Source: Emcibacter nanhaiensis (lineage in GTDB: Bacteria; Pseudomonadota; Alphaproteobacteria; Sphingomonadales; Emcibacteraceae). Taken from it: DNA of 64,000 bases. This document shows, in pieces, positions 18,637 through 30,459 of this stretch. The stretch is taken from assembly GCF_006385175.1 (NCBI RefSeq), contig NZ_VFIY01000005.1, positions 131,501-195,500 on the forward strand, read 5' to 3'. The notes under the pieces were generated by a model. It searched no databases. It was given only the letters and a program-made list of their open reading frames with translations, and was not told the DNA's origin. Position numbers and translations under genes: made by a program. Positions within the stretch are counted from its first letter, which is position 1, and every line of letters starts with the position of its first letter.

Positions 18637-19836
18637 ATGCTGAAGCAGGAATCCCCGATCATAGTGCAGGAAACTTTGCCGCCGAGAGTGGCAGTGGAGC
18701 GGTTGCTGCTGACGGATTTCCGGTCTTACGAGTGTGCGGACATTCGTCCCGACGGCCGCAATGCGGTCTTCATCGGTCCCAACGGCGCCGGCAAGACCAA
18801 TCTCCTGGAGGCGGTGTCCTTCCTGGCGCCCGGTCGCGGGCTCAGGCAGTGCAAGCTGTCCCAGGCGACGCGCCTTGGCGCTGCCGGCCCCTGGGCGGTG
18901 GCGGGACGGCTGGCCACCCCGGACGGGGAGATGGAGGTGGGCACAGGCCTCGCGCCCCGTAATGGCGCAGCGCCTTTTGCCGAGAATGTGGAAGAAGGCG
19001 CGGACCGGCGCATTGTACGCATCGACGGGGAAACTGTGTCCAGCCCGGCCGTGCTCGGGGATTTTATCCAGGTGACCTGGCTGACCCCGCAGATGGACCG
19101 GTTGTTTCTGGAAGCGGCTTCCGGACGCCGGCGTTTTCTCGACCGGATTGTCGCCGGGTTCCACCCGGGGCATAGCCGGGAAGTGAATGCCTTTGAAAAG
19201 GTGATGCGGGACCGTAACCGCCTGCTGTCCGAGGGCTCTGCCGACGGTTCCTGGCTGGCGGCGCTGGAAGCCCGGATGGCGGAACATGGTGTCGCCATTG
19301 CCGCCGCGCGACTGCAGGCGCTGGACCATCTGGCCGGCGCCATCGAGGTCAGCACCTCAAGTTTTCCGCGGGCGCATCTGTCCCTGGACGGGGAACTGGA
19401 AAGCGGCCTCAGGGAGCGGCCGGCGGTGGAGGTGGAAGAAGGATATGCGGAAATCCTGGCCCGGATGCGCGGGCAGGACAGCCGCGCCGGCCGCACACTG
19501 GCCGGGCCGCACCGCACCGACCTGTTGGTGCGCCATGTGGCGAAGGATATGCCGGCGGAGCTTTGCTCCACCGGGGAACAGAAGGCCCTGCTGATCGGGA
19601 TTACCCTGGCCAGCGCCCGCCTGACGGCGCTCCATTTCGGGGCGGCGCCGGTGTTGCTGCTGGACGAGGTGGCGGCCCATCTCGACGAGATGCGGCGTAG
19701 CGCCCTGTTCGATGAACTTTGGGCGATCGGCTCGCAGGTCTGGATGACCGGCACCGATCGCAGCCTGTTTGAAAGCCTGGGGGACCGGGCGGCGATCTAC
19801 CGGGTGGATGACGGCCGGATCGTAAAAGCATTGTAA
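18637..19836 (+). CDS. recF: DNA replication and repair protein RecF
   Basis: 399 residues. SMC-like ATPase that helps load RecA at gaps. Walker A is GPNGAGKTNLLEAVSFL, the RecF-typical start LLLTDFRSYECADI precedes it, the ABC signature region is STGEQKALLIGITLA and Walker B is PVLLLDEVAAHLDEMRR. The N-terminal 17 residues ahead of the usual start are extra, so an internal start is possible. Twenty bases separate it from gyrB. Confidence 0.96.
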   Translation: MLKQESPIIVQETLPPRVAVERLLLTDFRSYECADIRPDGRNAVFIGPNGAGKTNLLEAVSFLAPGRGLRQCKLSQATRLGAAGPWAVAGRLATPDGEMEVGTGLAPRNGAAPFAENVEEGADRRIVRIDGETVSSPAVLGDFIQVTWLTPQMDRLFLEAASGRRRFLDRIVAGFHPGHSREVNAFEKVMRDRNRLLSEGSADGSWLAALEARMAEHGVAIAAARLQALDHLAGAIEVSTSSFPRAHLSLDGELESGLRERPAVEVEEGYAEILARMRGQDSRAGRTLAGPHRTDLLVRHVAKDMPAELCSTGEQKALLIGITLASARLTALHFGAAPVLLLDEVAAHLDEMRRSALFDELWAIGSQVWMTGTDRSLFESLGDRAAIYRVDDGRIVKAL

Positions 19837-19853
19837 AGTAGATGAGGGAATAA

Positions 19854-22304
<2,451 letters not shown>

Positions 22305-22307
22305 GGA

Positions 22308-22937
22308 TCAGGCGATCGATTTAGTCTGACGGCCCACAGTCCCGTGCGCGGCCTCGGTCGGCAGCGGAATAGCCGTCATGCAGTTCAACAGCATGGTGAT
22401 GTTGCCTTTGTTGTCCGCGAGGGGCAGGGTCAGGCGCCGCCATTGCCAGGCTGATCTTTCCTGCCGCGCCGGGCTGGCATATTCCGCATAACAGGGGATG
22501 GCCGAGGCCTGGCAATATTGGTAGATGGCCAGATGAAATTCGCCGTCGTTGTATTTTTTGTTCGGGAACCTGGCGGCTAGTTCGGTCAGCCTCATGCCCT
22601 GCAGGTCCTGTCGTGCAAAATGGGCGATGTTTGAACCATAGAGGCGATATTTATAGTCGCGGCCGTCGTCGATGGATTCCAGGAGAGAAACATTGCCCAG
22701 CGCGATGCCCAGTCTTGAGGGCCGGATGCTGTCCCGGCCGGGGGTTGTGCCGGTCTCCGCTTTCTGGGCGATCCAATACTGATAGGCATAGCGGATTTTC
22801 TGGCAGGGCAGAGTACCCAGCTCCGGATTCTTCCGGATCACCGGCCTGGGCAGACCCCGCTGGACCACATAGTCCTGCAGGGGCTGGATATTGTCATTGG
22901 CCAGTTCGTGGGCCAGCTGGTTAAAATGAGCCGCCAT
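22308..22937 (-). CDS. PAS_5-type domain protein
   Basis: 209 residues. The central part (RDSIRPSRLGIALGNVSLLESID ... YKYRLYGSNIAHFARQDLQGMRLTEL) is the pattern of the alphaproteobacterial PAS_5 family, in which a degenerate PAS fold binds an unknown ligand. No output domain, membrane segment or signal peptide is visible. It is single, convergent with gyrB. Function unknown. Confidence 0.75.
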   Translation of the reverse strand: MAAHFNQLAHELANDNIQPLQDYVVQRGLPRPVIRKNPELGTLPCQKIRYAYQYWIAQKAETGTTPGRDSIRPSRLGIALGNVSLLESIDDGRDYKYRLYGSNIAHFARQDLQGMRLTELAARFPNKKYNDGEFHLAIYQYCQASAIPCYAEYASPARQERSAWQWRRLTLPLADNKGNITMLLNCMTAIPLPTEAAHGTVGRQTKSIA

Positions 22938-23263
22938 CTGTTGGTTACCTGAAGTTAGAGTTAATTAAACTTAACCATACGCAGAACTGAGAGTTGGCGC
23001 TGGATATCAGGTTTTGATTCAGAAGCAAGGCAAAAAAATTTTATGGATTTATCTTCCATTCAAACGGTCGTTTAAGTAATATTGTTATTCGTTGACGCAA
23101 CTCAGGAATATAAATTGTCGCGGGTCGTTCCCGTGCCCGCCGGCGTCCGAATCGGGGGTTTGTCATGGATAATTGGCAAATTGGCGAAATAATTTCCTAT
23201 AAATTGCCATAATTCCCGATAGAATACGCCAGGAAAATAAACGTCAAAAGTTAATTCAATTAC
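22938..23263. other. AT-rich divergent intergenic region
   Basis: 326 bases between the PAS_5 gene (leftwards) and the PBP gene (rightwards). TTAACCAT at 22971-22978 equals a CtrA half site and has TTAA 6 bases upstream, one short of the full TTAA-N7-TTAA spacing. No convincing promoter consensus or gene was found. Confidence 0.4.
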
Positions 23264-25180
23264 ATGGCCAGTAGCAGAGATCAGAAAAAGCCGGAGAAAA
23301 GCAGGAAGAAACGGCGGGACTCCCGCCGGGCTGAAATTGCCGGAAAGCCGGGCAAGAAACCGCCGCGCAAGGGCCTGGCCAAATTTTTTTACGGGCTGAT
23401 GGTGGTTCTGGTCTGGGCGGTAATCCTGCTAATTCCCGTCACGCTCTATTATGCCCACGACCTGCCGGATGTCACGGATATTGAGGCTACCCCCGGTCGC
23501 GACACGGTGATGATCCTCGACCAAGAGGGCGAGATTCTCGCCTCCTATGGCAATGTCTATGGCGAATGGCTGGACATGGAGGACATTCCTGCTGAATTTG
23601 TCCAGGCCCTGGTGGCGACGGAAGACCGGCGGTTTTTTGGCCATTTTGGCATTGATATCAGGGGGCTGGCCCGGGCGGTCTGGCAGAATCTGTCCAACCG
23701 CAGCCTGGTTGAAGGCGGCAGCACCATTACCCAGCAACTGGCGAAAAACCTGTTCCTGTCATCGGAAAAAACGGTGAAGCGGAAGATCCAGGAAATGCTG
23801 CTGTCCTTCTGGCTGGAAATGAATTTTTCCAAAGAGGAAATTCTCACCATTTATGCGAACCGGGTCTATTTCGGCGCCGGGGCCTACGGGATCGATGCGG
23901 CGGCCCGCACCTATTTCGGCCATGACGCGCGTAATCTCAGCCTGACCGAGGCGGCCATGCTGGCCGGCGTGCTCAAGGGGCCGGCGCTTTATTCCCCGTT
24001 CCGCGACCTGCAGCGGGCCTATCAGAGAACGGAAGAGGTGCTGGACAATATGGTCGACGCCTCTTTCATCAAGCGGGAGACGGCGGAGCGGGCGAAAAAG
24101 GCGGATGTGAATATTGCCGGCGCGGCCGCCACCGGTGATTTCAGATATTACACCGACTGGATCTTTGAGCAGATTCCGGACCTGATCGGCCAGCCCACCG
24201 AACCCATTGTCGTCTATACCACCCTCAAGCAGAACACCCAGATGAAGGCCGCCGGGGCGGTGCAGCAGATCATGGACCGGGAAGGGGTGACCCGCAACGC
24301 CAGCCAGGCGGCGCTGGTGTCCATGGACCCGGACGGGGCGGTGCGCGCCATGATCGGCGGGCGGGATTACGGGCAAAGCCAGTTTAACCGGGTGAGCCAG
24401 GCCCGGCGCCAGCCCGGTTCCGCCTTCAAGCTGTTTGTCTATCTGGCGGCCCTGGAGCGGGGGCTCACGCCCCAGACCACCATGCGGGATTCACCGGTTA
24501 TTCTCGATGGCTGGGAGCCGGGCAACTATACCGGGGACTATCTGGGCGAAATCACTCTGGAGACCGCCTTCGCCAATTCCATCAACACAGTGGCGGTGAA
24601 GCTGGCGGAAAAAATCAACCGCCGCAACGTGTCCGCCATGGCGCGCCGCCTGGGGATCACCACGCCCATTGTCGAGGAGCCCAGCATGGCGCTCGGCACC
24701 TCGGAAGTCTCCCTGCTGGAAATGACGGCAGCCTATGCCGCGGTGTTTAACGGCGGCTACAAGGTGGTCCCTTACGGCATCCTGGAAATTCAGAACAGCG
24801 CCGGCCAGATTCTCTATCGCCACATGCCGGGACCGCCGGAGCAGGTTCTGGCGCCGGCAACGGCGCAGACCATGCAGGAAATGCTGGCCCGGGTGGTGAC
24901 CGAGGGGACCGCCAAGGCGGCCCGGATGGACTTTCCCGTTGCCGGCAAGACCGGCACGACCCAGAGTTACAAGGATGCCCTGTTTATCGGCGCCGGCCTC
25001 GACACTGTCAACGGGGTCTGGGTCGGTAATGATGACGCCTCCGCCATGAACAAGGTCACCGGTGGCGGTACGCCGGCCCGGATCTGGAAAAACTTTATGC
25101 TCAGGGTGTCCCTGGACCGGAATGATGCCACCCTTGTCACACCGAATGTCAGCCCCCGGACCAAGCCGGGGAATCAGTGA
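23264..25180 (+). CDS. Class A penicillin-binding protein (PBP1A/1C-like, transglycosylase-transpeptidase)
   Basis: 638 residues. A basic cytoplasmic N terminus (about 35 residues rich in Lys/Arg), one membrane anchor (FFYGLMVVLVWAVILLIPVTLYY), a glycosyltransferase-51 domain with the catalytic Glu in ATEDRRFFGHFGID near 117-130 and EGGSTITQQLAKNLF, and a transpeptidase domain with SxxK (SAFK, Ser386), SxN (SIN, Ser439) and KTGTT (from Lys562). It polymerises and cross-links peptidoglycan in the periplasm. It is shorter than PBP1A proteins with OB insertion. No clear Shine-Dalgarno sequence precedes the ATG. Confidence 0.93.
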   Translation: MASSRDQKKPEKSRKKRRDSRRAEIAGKPGKKPPRKGLAKFFYGLMVVLVWAVILLIPVTLYYAHDLPDVTDIEATPGRDTVMILDQEGEILASYGNVYGEWLDMEDIPAEFVQALVATEDRRFFGHFGIDIRGLARAVWQNLSNRSLVEGGSTITQQLAKNLFLSSEKTVKRKIQEMLLSFWLEMNFSKEEILTIYANRVYFGAGAYGIDAAARTYFGHDARNLSLTEAAMLAGVLKGPALYSPFRDLQRAYQRTEEVLDNMVDASFIKRETAERAKKADVNIAGAAATGDFRYYTDWIFEQIPDLIGQPTEPIVVYTTLKQNTQMKAAGAVQQIMDREGVTRNASQAALVSMDPDGAVRAMIGGRDYGQSQFNRVSQARRQPGSAFKLFVYLAALERGLTPQTTMRDSPVILDGWEPGNYTGDYLGEITLETAFANSINTVAVKLAEKINRRNVSAMARRLGITTPIVEEPSMALGTSEVSLLEMTAAYAAVFNGGYKVVPYGILEIQNSAGQILYRHMPGPPEQVLAPATAQTMQEMLARVVTEGTAKAARMDFPVAGKTGTTQSYKDALFIGAGLDTVNGVWVGNDDASAMNKVTGGGTPARIWKNFMLRVSLDRNDATLVTPNVSPRTKPGNQ

Positions 25181-25300
25181 CGGGCCGGATGCGGCGCAGA
25201 CTGGACGAGGGATAAATATAAAAATGACTGCAATATCAACACTTGCATAAGGCACGGGATGTTATGACTTTAGGATTTAGACAACAACAGGACCAGTGGA

Positions 25301-25768
25301 ATGCCAGCACTTAATATTTCTGTGAATGAACTCGACAAATATCTGGACAAAGAAATCGGGACCACCGGTTGGATGGAGATTACCCAGGGCAGGATCACCA
25401 AATTCGCCGAAGCTACGGGCGATTTTCAGTGGATTCATGTGGATGTGGAACGGGCCAAATCGGAAATGCCTGACGGCAAGACCATTGCCCATGGCTATCT
25501 GGTCCTGTCCCTGGTGCCGCAGTTTTTTGACAGCCTGATCAGCATCAGCGGTCTGCGCTACGGCCTGAATTACGGCCTCAACAAGGTGCGTTTCACCTCG
25601 CCGGTGCAGGCCGGTTCCCGGGTGCGCGCCACCATGAAGCTCCTGGAAACGGATCACCGCAAGGACAATACTATGCTCGCCACGTTCCAGGTGGTGATGA
25701 GCCGCGAAGGCCAGGAACGGCCGGTAATGCTGGCGGAGATGCTGGTGCTGCTGGCGCCGGCCGGCTAA
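25301..25768 (+). CDS. MaoC-like hot-dog dehydratase
   Basis: 155 residues. The hydratase-2 motif with catalytic Asp and His is visible in FAEATGDFQWIHVD, followed by AHGYLVLSLVPQF, and the hot-dog strand pattern runs to the end. Family members hydrate (R)-specific enoyl-CoA or related thioesters. It ends convergent with the YgjP-like peptidase gene; the two stops overlap by four bases (CTAA). Substrate not shown. Confidence 0.87.
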   Translation: MPALNISVNELDKYLDKEIGTTGWMEITQGRITKFAEATGDFQWIHVDVERAKSEMPDGKTIAHGYLVLSLVPQFFDSLISISGLRYGLNYGLNKVRFTSPVQAGSRVRATMKLLETDHRKDNTMLATFQVVMSREGQERPVMLAEMLVLLAPAG

Positions 25769-26469
25769 GCTTCGAACTGCAGCGCCATCAGGCGCGGGCC
25801 GTGTTCCCGAAGCCAGCGGCGCGACCGGTCGCGGTGATCCACCAGCCGGTCCACTTCGCGCCAGAAGGCGGCGCTGTGGTTCATTTCCTTGAGATGTGCG
25901 ACCTCATGGGCGACCACATAGTCCAGCACGGAGGCCGGCGTCATGATCAGGCGCCAGGAAAAAGACAGGGTTTTGCGTGAAGAACAGCTGCCCCAGCGGC
26001 TTTTGGGATCGCCGATGCGAACCCTGTGGCAGGTCACGCCCAGCAGGGCGGTCTTTTCTGCAACCGCCTGTTCCAGCTGGGTCCGGGCCTGCTTTTTCAG
26101 CCAGTTGAGCAGGCGAACATCAAAACCACCCGCCGGTCCGCCGACAATGATCTGGCCCTCCTGCCTGTCGACGCGCCCGGCCTGGTCCGGCCGGTGCAGG
26201 ATCAGGTGGTCGTGCCCCAGGAACGACAGATAGCGGTCGGGGCCGAGCACCTCCTGATCCGCGTAAATTTCCAGCTGTCCCAGAAGCCAGTCCAGATTGC
26301 GTTCCACAAATGTCATGGCGGTGGCACTGGACGTGCGCGGCGGCGTGGTAAGCACCGCCGCCCGGCGGGCGGCATCATACCTGAGTTTCAGCCGCCGGGC
26401 CCGGCTGTGGGGTTTGAGGAGGACCGCCAGCTCGGCGCCGTTCGGCAACCGGACGGTTGTTTCATTCAT
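25765..26469 (-). CDS. YgjP-like (DUF45) metallopeptidase
   Basis: 234 residues from ATG 26469; the open frame continues to 26634 but the family start ([19 protein letters not shown]) is here. The zinc motif [11 protein letters not shown] (HExxH with a third His) and [19 protein letters not shown] are the hallmarks of the YgjP/SprT-like M48-related family. Start overlaps the end of the upstream YcgN gene by 8 bases, so translation is likely coupled. The substrate is unknown. Confidence 0.87.
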   Translation of the reverse strand: MNETTVRLPNGAELAVLLKPHSRARRLKLRYDAARRAAVLTTPPRTSSATAMTFVERNLDWLLGQLEIYADQEVLGPDRYLSFLGHDHLILHRPDQAGRVDRQEGQIIVGGPAGGFDVRLLNWLKKQARTQLEQAVAEKTALLGVTCHRVRIGDPKSRWGSCSSRKTLSFSWRLIMTPASVLDYVVAHEVAHLKEMNHSAAFWREVDRLVDHRDRSRRWLREHGPRLMALQFEA

Positions 26470-26932
26470 CTTCCGCCCCCTCCGGATATGCCCATTCGAT
26501 GATATGGTCTTCCAGGTCCAGGGCATCCCGTTCGTGCACCACTTTGCCGCGGACGGAAATCCCGGCGGCATGAACCGTCTCCGGATCGCCGGAGACCAGC
26601 GGGTGCCAGTCGTACAGTTCTTTTCCCTCGGCAATCAGCCGGTAGGCGCAGGTTGCCGGCAGCCAGACGAATTCCGGCACCTGGTCGGCGCTGAGGACGA
26701 CGCAGTCGGGAACCAGCAGTCTGCGCTGTTCATATTTCATGCACCGGCAGCTGTCGTGATCCAGCAGGCGGCAGGCCACATTGGTGTAGGCGATTTCACC
26801 GCTGTCTTCATCCTGCAGTTTGTGCAGGCAGCATTGTCCGCAGCCGTCGCACAGGCTTTCCCATTCCTCCCGGCTCATTTCCTCCAGGGACTTTTCTTTC
26901 CAGAAAGGGCGGGCGTCCTGAGGGGCTGCCAT
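26462..26932 (-). CDS. YcgN-type cysteine-cluster protein (UPF0260/YkgJ)
   Basis: 156 residues from ATG 26932, one base after the sco stop (TGACATG); a TTG nine bases earlier is less likely. Eight cysteines include CDGCGQCC and CRCMKY, the UPF0260 pattern thought to bind metal or an Fe-S cluster. [32 protein letters not shown] and [13 protein letters not shown] are conserved family stretches. Sits in a three-gene operon sco-ycgN-ygjP. Confidence 0.9.
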   Translation of the reverse strand: MAAPQDARPFWKEKSLEEMSREEWESLCDGCGQCCLHKLQDEDSGEIAYTNVACRLLDHDSCRCMKYEQRRLLVPDCVVLSADQVPEFVWLPATCAYRLIAEGKELYDWHPLVSGDPETVHAAGISVRGKVVHERDALDLEDHIIEWAYPEGAEDE

Positions 26933-26933
26933 G

Positions 26934-27584
26934 TCAGTCAACCGGGATCAGCCGGTTCAGCTTCTCGGCCATTTCCTCCGGTGTGGTGCCGTAGCTGAAA
27001 TGGCTGAGATAGTCGCCCCGGGGGTCCATCAGGTAGATAATGGACGTATGGTCCACCAGATAATCCGTCGCGGCGGTGCTTTCGGTTTTTTCAGCATAGA
27101 CCCGGTAGGTTTTCTTGATGGTGTTGATTTGCTCGACAGTGCCGGTCAGGCCGATCAGCTTGTCATGGAACAGGGCGACATATTGTTTCATCACTGCAAC
27201 GGTATCCCGCTCCGGATCGACGGTGATAAACAGGGGGGCGATTTTGGCCAGCCGTTTCGCCGGAATCTGGTCGAGTGCGGTGGACATGGCCTGGAGCTCC
27301 GTCGGGCACACATCGGGACAGAAGGTATAGCCAAAATAAATCAGCATATATTTGCCGGCGAAATCCTTTTCGGTCACGGTCTCGCCATCCTGGCTTACAA
27401 GTTCAAACGGGCCGCCGATCAGGGCCTTGGCGTTTTCCCGGGCCGTTCCCTCGGACGACGGGCTGCTGCCAATCACCGAGATCAGCCAGACCGCCGTGAG
27501 GACGGCAATGGCGACAGCTATCAGCAGGCCCAGCGGCAGGGGAAATTTTCCGGTGGAGGGATCGTTGGGATGTCTTTTTGCCAT
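26934..27584 (-). CDS. SCO1/SenC-family copper chaperone
   Basis: 216 residues from the second ATG (the first is at 27608). A single N-terminal membrane anchor ([20 protein letters not shown]) tethers a periplasmic thioredoxin fold with the Cu-binding CPDVCP motif and the third ligand His in [12 protein letters not shown]. Such proteins deliver copper to the CuA centre of cytochrome oxidase or act as thiol reductases; no oxidase gene is in the window. First gene of the operon with the YcgN and YgjP proteins. Confidence 0.92.
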   Translation of the reverse strand: MAKRHPNDPSTGKFPLPLGLLIAVAIAVLTAVWLISVIGSSPSSEGTARENAKALIGGPFELVSQDGETVTEKDFAGKYMLIYFGYTFCPDVCPTELQAMSTALDQIPAKRLAKIAPLFITVDPERDTVAVMKQYVALFHDKLIGLTGTVEQINTIKKTYRVYAEKTESTAATDYLVDHTSIIYLMDPRGDYLSHFSYGTTPEEMAEKLNRLIPVD

Positions 27585-27669
27585 AGCTCTGTTTTCTTTT
27601 GCCTTCAAATCTTTTAAACATGTACCTATATAGTGTGGGAACGGGATGAATGGAAGGCTGGAGTTTGTA

Positions 27670-28251
27670 ATGCATTCACAAAGAAACTGGTCGGCGATGG
27701 TGGCGGGGATATCACTTGTGATGTCGCTATTGTGCCTGATGCCCCAGTCAGCGGCCGCCTATTCCGATGCCTATAATTTTCTGAAGGCGGTCAGGGAACA
27801 GAACTACCGCGACGTCAAGATGCTGATCGAGAAAGGCGTCAATGTAAATACCCGCGATTATGATGACGGCTCCACACCGCTGCTGATTGCTGTGTCCAAG
27901 AAGGATACCGCCCTTGCCGGCTACCTGTTGCAAAGTGGCGCCAAACCGGACCTGGACCTGGAAACCACCGGGGAAACCCCCCTGATGATTGCCGCCCGGC
28001 AGCGGGACGAACCTATGGTTTCCCTGCTTCTTAAATATGAGGCAGATATGGACATGGGCGATAAAAACGGCGAAACGGCCCTGATGAAAGCCGTCCGGTC
28101 CAATGCCTTGTCGGTTATCGAACTGATGATCGAAAACCAGGCGGACCTGACCCTGGAGGATTATTCCGGGCGCACCGCTCTGCAACATGCCAAGGAACTG
28201 CGGCGCCGGAACATCGTCCGTATGCTGGAAGAGGCTGGCGCCGACTACTGA
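27670..28251 (+). CDS. Periplasmic ankyrin-repeat protein
   Basis: 193 residues from ATG 27670 preceded by CTGGAG; a start at 27646 would lengthen the signal n-region. A signal peptide (MVAGISLVMSLLCLMPQSAAA) is followed by about four ankyrin repeats: DGSTPLLIAVSKKDTALAGYLL, GETPLMIAARQRDEPMVSLLL, GETALMKAVRSNALSVIELMI and GRTALQHAKELRRRNIVRML (each a typical TPL-x-A pattern). The role is probably protein binding in the periplasm. It ends directly against the EAL-like gene, the two stops forming TGATCA. Confidence 0.85.
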   Translation: MHSQRNWSAMVAGISLVMSLLCLMPQSAAAYSDAYNFLKAVREQNYRDVKMLIEKGVNVNTRDYDDGSTPLLIAVSKKDTALAGYLLQSGAKPDLDLETTGETPLMIAARQRDEPMVSLLLKYEADMDMGDKNGETALMKAVRSNALSVIELMIENQADLTLEDYSGRTALQHAKELRRRNIVRMLEEAGADY

Positions 28252-29586
28252 TCAGCCTTCGAGCAGTTTGTCCACATAATGCCCCTGGAACATATGCAGG
28301 CCCATGTTCTGGCCGAAGCGGATCGCTTCCTCGCTGTCGCAATGGCACAGGACGATCCTCATCTGGCCGTGGTTTTTGAGGGCCTCCAGCAGCGCCCGGC
28401 GGGTTTCATCCTGTAATACCCGGGTATAGGACTTGCGCCAGTAGATTTTCAGAAAATCCACATTCAGCAGACGACGGTCCAGGATGCCGATGGACTGCAG
28501 GTCCATGGCGTCGATGGAGATCTTGTAGCTATAGCCGGACAGTTTTTTCTGGGCGTCATAATAGGCATTGACGTCGGAAAGCACATCGAACAGCTTCATT
28601 TCCAGAATCAGCGGCTGCGAGCTGATGTTCTTATAGGCGGCGACAAACTTGTCGAACTCCCTGGTCATCACCGTATCCACATTGATATTGATGCTGCGGA
28701 CGGTTGCCGGGTCGCCAAAGCCGCTGGCGAGGACGCCCATGAGTTTATGATCAAAACTGCGGGTCAGGCGCTGGAACAGCCATTTATCGGCATGCATGTT
28801 ATAGCCGGGCAGGATTTTCTTGCTGACTTCGTCGACCGAAATGAAAAGCTCTGAGAAGACGGTTTGCGGCCGGGACTCCCCGACGATCACACAGGCATCC
28901 TGGGTCGACACCATGGGAAGCATGTCGATATTCTGCAGGCCGCGCTCCAGCTTGTCGAGCTCCATCGGCCCCATGGGCGGAATTTCCGTGCGCTTGAAAA
29001 TGGTTTCATATTTGGGCCGGGTGGTCGGCTGCGGCGCCTTCCTGACCGCGGGTTCCGCTGGCTCTTCCCTGCGCTTGAGGCTTTTCACCATTTGCTGCAG
29101 GCTGGTCAGGGGAGAGGAAGACGGTTTCTGCTCCACTTCCGCTTCCGTGCCGTTATAGAGGTTTTCCACCAGGCTATAGAATTTCTCGAAATCCTCATCC
29201 AGGTTATACCAGTCGCATAGTTCCGTGTCCCGTCCGGCATCCAGATATTCTTTCAGGACCGGGCTGCTTTTGACCGCCCGGCGGGCATCCAGAATCGCCT
29301 TGTCGAGGACGGTGAGCGGCGCATCCCTGCAGATAAAGAACAGGTCGAAATTGTCATTCCAGTACAGATGGCCGTCGTGGCGCTGTACCAGGGGATTGAA
29401 GGCGGTGGCGATATTGCGGCGGTTTACCGGCTGTTTGTGCATCCGGTCAAGCAGCGAAAAATGAAGATGAATCGCCCGGTATCCCTTGTGATGGCGTTTA
29501 AGGGACCTGGCTTTATGGTAGAGTTCCGCCACCTGTGAAGGTGTCGCGGAACTTTCCGCATATGCATTATTCTTTTCGGGCAACAT
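28252..29586 (-). CDS. Soluble protein with degenerate EAL domain
   Basis: 444 residues, no membrane segment. The last 250 resemble an EAL domain: VFSELFISVDEVSKKILPGY (SEL in place of EAL), LILEMKLFDVLSD where the second acid of ExxE is lost, ISIDAMDLQSIG in place of DDFG, VDFLKIYW, and the closing GLHMFQGHYVDKLLE. Several Mg-binding acids are therefore missing, which argues against phosphodiesterase activity and for ligand binding or protein interaction. The N-terminal 190 residues are unassigned with a proline/charge-rich linker (150-200). Lies next to a LapG-like gene, both on the minus strand. Family name inferred from these similarities. Confidence 0.7.
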   Translation of the reverse strand: MLPEKNNAYAESSATPSQVAELYHKARSLKRHHKGYRAIHLHFSLLDRMHKQPVNRRNIATAFNPLVQRHDGHLYWNDNFDLFFICRDAPLTVLDKAILDARRAVKSSPVLKEYLDAGRDTELCDWYNLDEDFEKFYSLVENLYNGTEAEVEQKPSSSPLTSLQQMVKSLKRREEPAEPAVRKAPQPTTRPKYETIFKRTEIPPMGPMELDKLERGLQNIDMLPMVSTQDACVIVGESRPQTVFSELFISVDEVSKKILPGYNMHADKWLFQRLTRSFDHKLMGVLASGFGDPATVRSININVDTVMTREFDKFVAAYKNISSQPLILEMKLFDVLSDVNAYYDAQKKLSGYSYKISIDAMDLQSIGILDRRLLNVDFLKIYWRKSYTRVLQDETRRALLEALKNHGQMRIVLCHCDSEEAIRFGQNMGLHMFQGHYVDKLLEG

Positions 29587-29657
29587 TTATCCACATTACC
29601 TGTACAGCTACTGTTTGAGCCAGAATAGCCTGAATTTAGTTAAAATTTGGTATGATT

Positions 29658-30317
29658 CTACATGCGGTGCAACCACCAGGCATTTTCGTTGATGGAATAG
29701 AGAGGCTTGTAGTGGAGGATTGTTTTCTCCTGCACCACATACTGGATCTGGTTGTCGAGCACCCAGGTCTTGTCCTTGTCAAACACCACCAGCACCGCAT
29801 GGGCCACATCCAGGTTGGTGTCCTGGACGACGACAATCCGCATGTTGTCGGCCGGCACGCCAAGCGCCTTGAGGCTGTAGTATTTGGCAATGGCATAGTC
29901 TTCGCAATCGCCGTCCTTGGTGAAAAACTGGCGCAGGGTGGCCCAGTAATCCTTGACCCCCCAGTTGATGATGTCGGTGATGTAGGGCGCCCGGTTCATA
30001 TGCCGGTTGATCCGGTCCAGCTGCAGGCTGAGGTCCTTGTTTTTCAGACCGGCAATCAGGTCATTCCATTCGTCGATCGGGCACTGGAAGTTTACCGTCA
30101 CGCGGCACGGCCCCTTGCGTTTGTGCCCGGGGTCCGTTTCCGCCGCGTGGCGTTCGACCATGCCGTTCCATTTTTTGAAGGCGCTGAGCTGGTGGCTCAT
30201 GATTTCGCGCGAGCCGAACAGGCCGTTCTCCCGGGCCTGGACGGGGGTGGACAAAGGCAGGGCAAAACAAAGGATGAGCAGGGAAAATATTCTTTTAAAA
30301 AACTTGTGCCGGCGCAT
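29658..30317 (-). CDS. LapG-like transglutaminase-type cysteine peptidase (BTLCP)
   Basis: 219 residues with a signal peptide (FSLLILCFALPLSTPVQA). The catalytic triad of the bacterial transglutaminase-like family is visible: Cys138 in KDGDCEDYAIAKYY, His173 in VAHAVLVV and Asp188 in TWVLDNQ. Asp137-Cys138-Glu139 matches the calcium-coordinating residues around the LapG cysteine. LapG cleaves adhesins at the cell surface when c-di-GMP falls, restrained by LapD. The expected adhesin is not in the window. Adjacent genes carry EAL- and HD-GYP-like domains, fitting a c-di-GMP link. Confidence 0.87.
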   Translation of the reverse strand: MRRHKFFKRIFSLLILCFALPLSTPVQARENGLFGSREIMSHQLSAFKKWNGMVERHAAETDPGHKRKGPCRVTVNFQCPIDEWNDLIAGLKNKDLSLQLDRINRHMNRAPYITDIINWGVKDYWATLRQFFTKDGDCEDYAIAKYYSLKALGVPADNMRIVVVQDTNLDVAHAVLVVFDKDKTWVLDNQIQYVVQEKTILHYKPLYSINENAWWLHRM

Positions 30318-30459
30318 GGTCGGACGGATCCTGTTATGGTAAAAACTTTATATATTAATGGCTTGCATCCTGTCATAATGGTAAAGATTAAGTGACAGTA
30401 ACGGGCCCTGAAGTCCGGTTTTACCAGTTTATGGTTACCAAACCTTAAAGAGCGGGAAA

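Noticed and set aside
22961-22978. TTAA-N6-TTAACCAT as a full CtrA site
   Set aside because: Spacing is one base short; only the half site is perfect, so it is noted but not claimed.
27618-27638. CTATATAGTGT upstream of the ankyrin gene as an NrdR box
   Set aside because: Only the right arm matches; the left arm has six mismatches and no second box is present.
29587-29595. TTATCCACA as an origin signal
   Set aside because: A single perfect DnaA box by itself just upstream of the EAL-like gene; no cluster of boxes or AT-rich unwinding element. Chance or a DnaA-regulated promoter is more likely.
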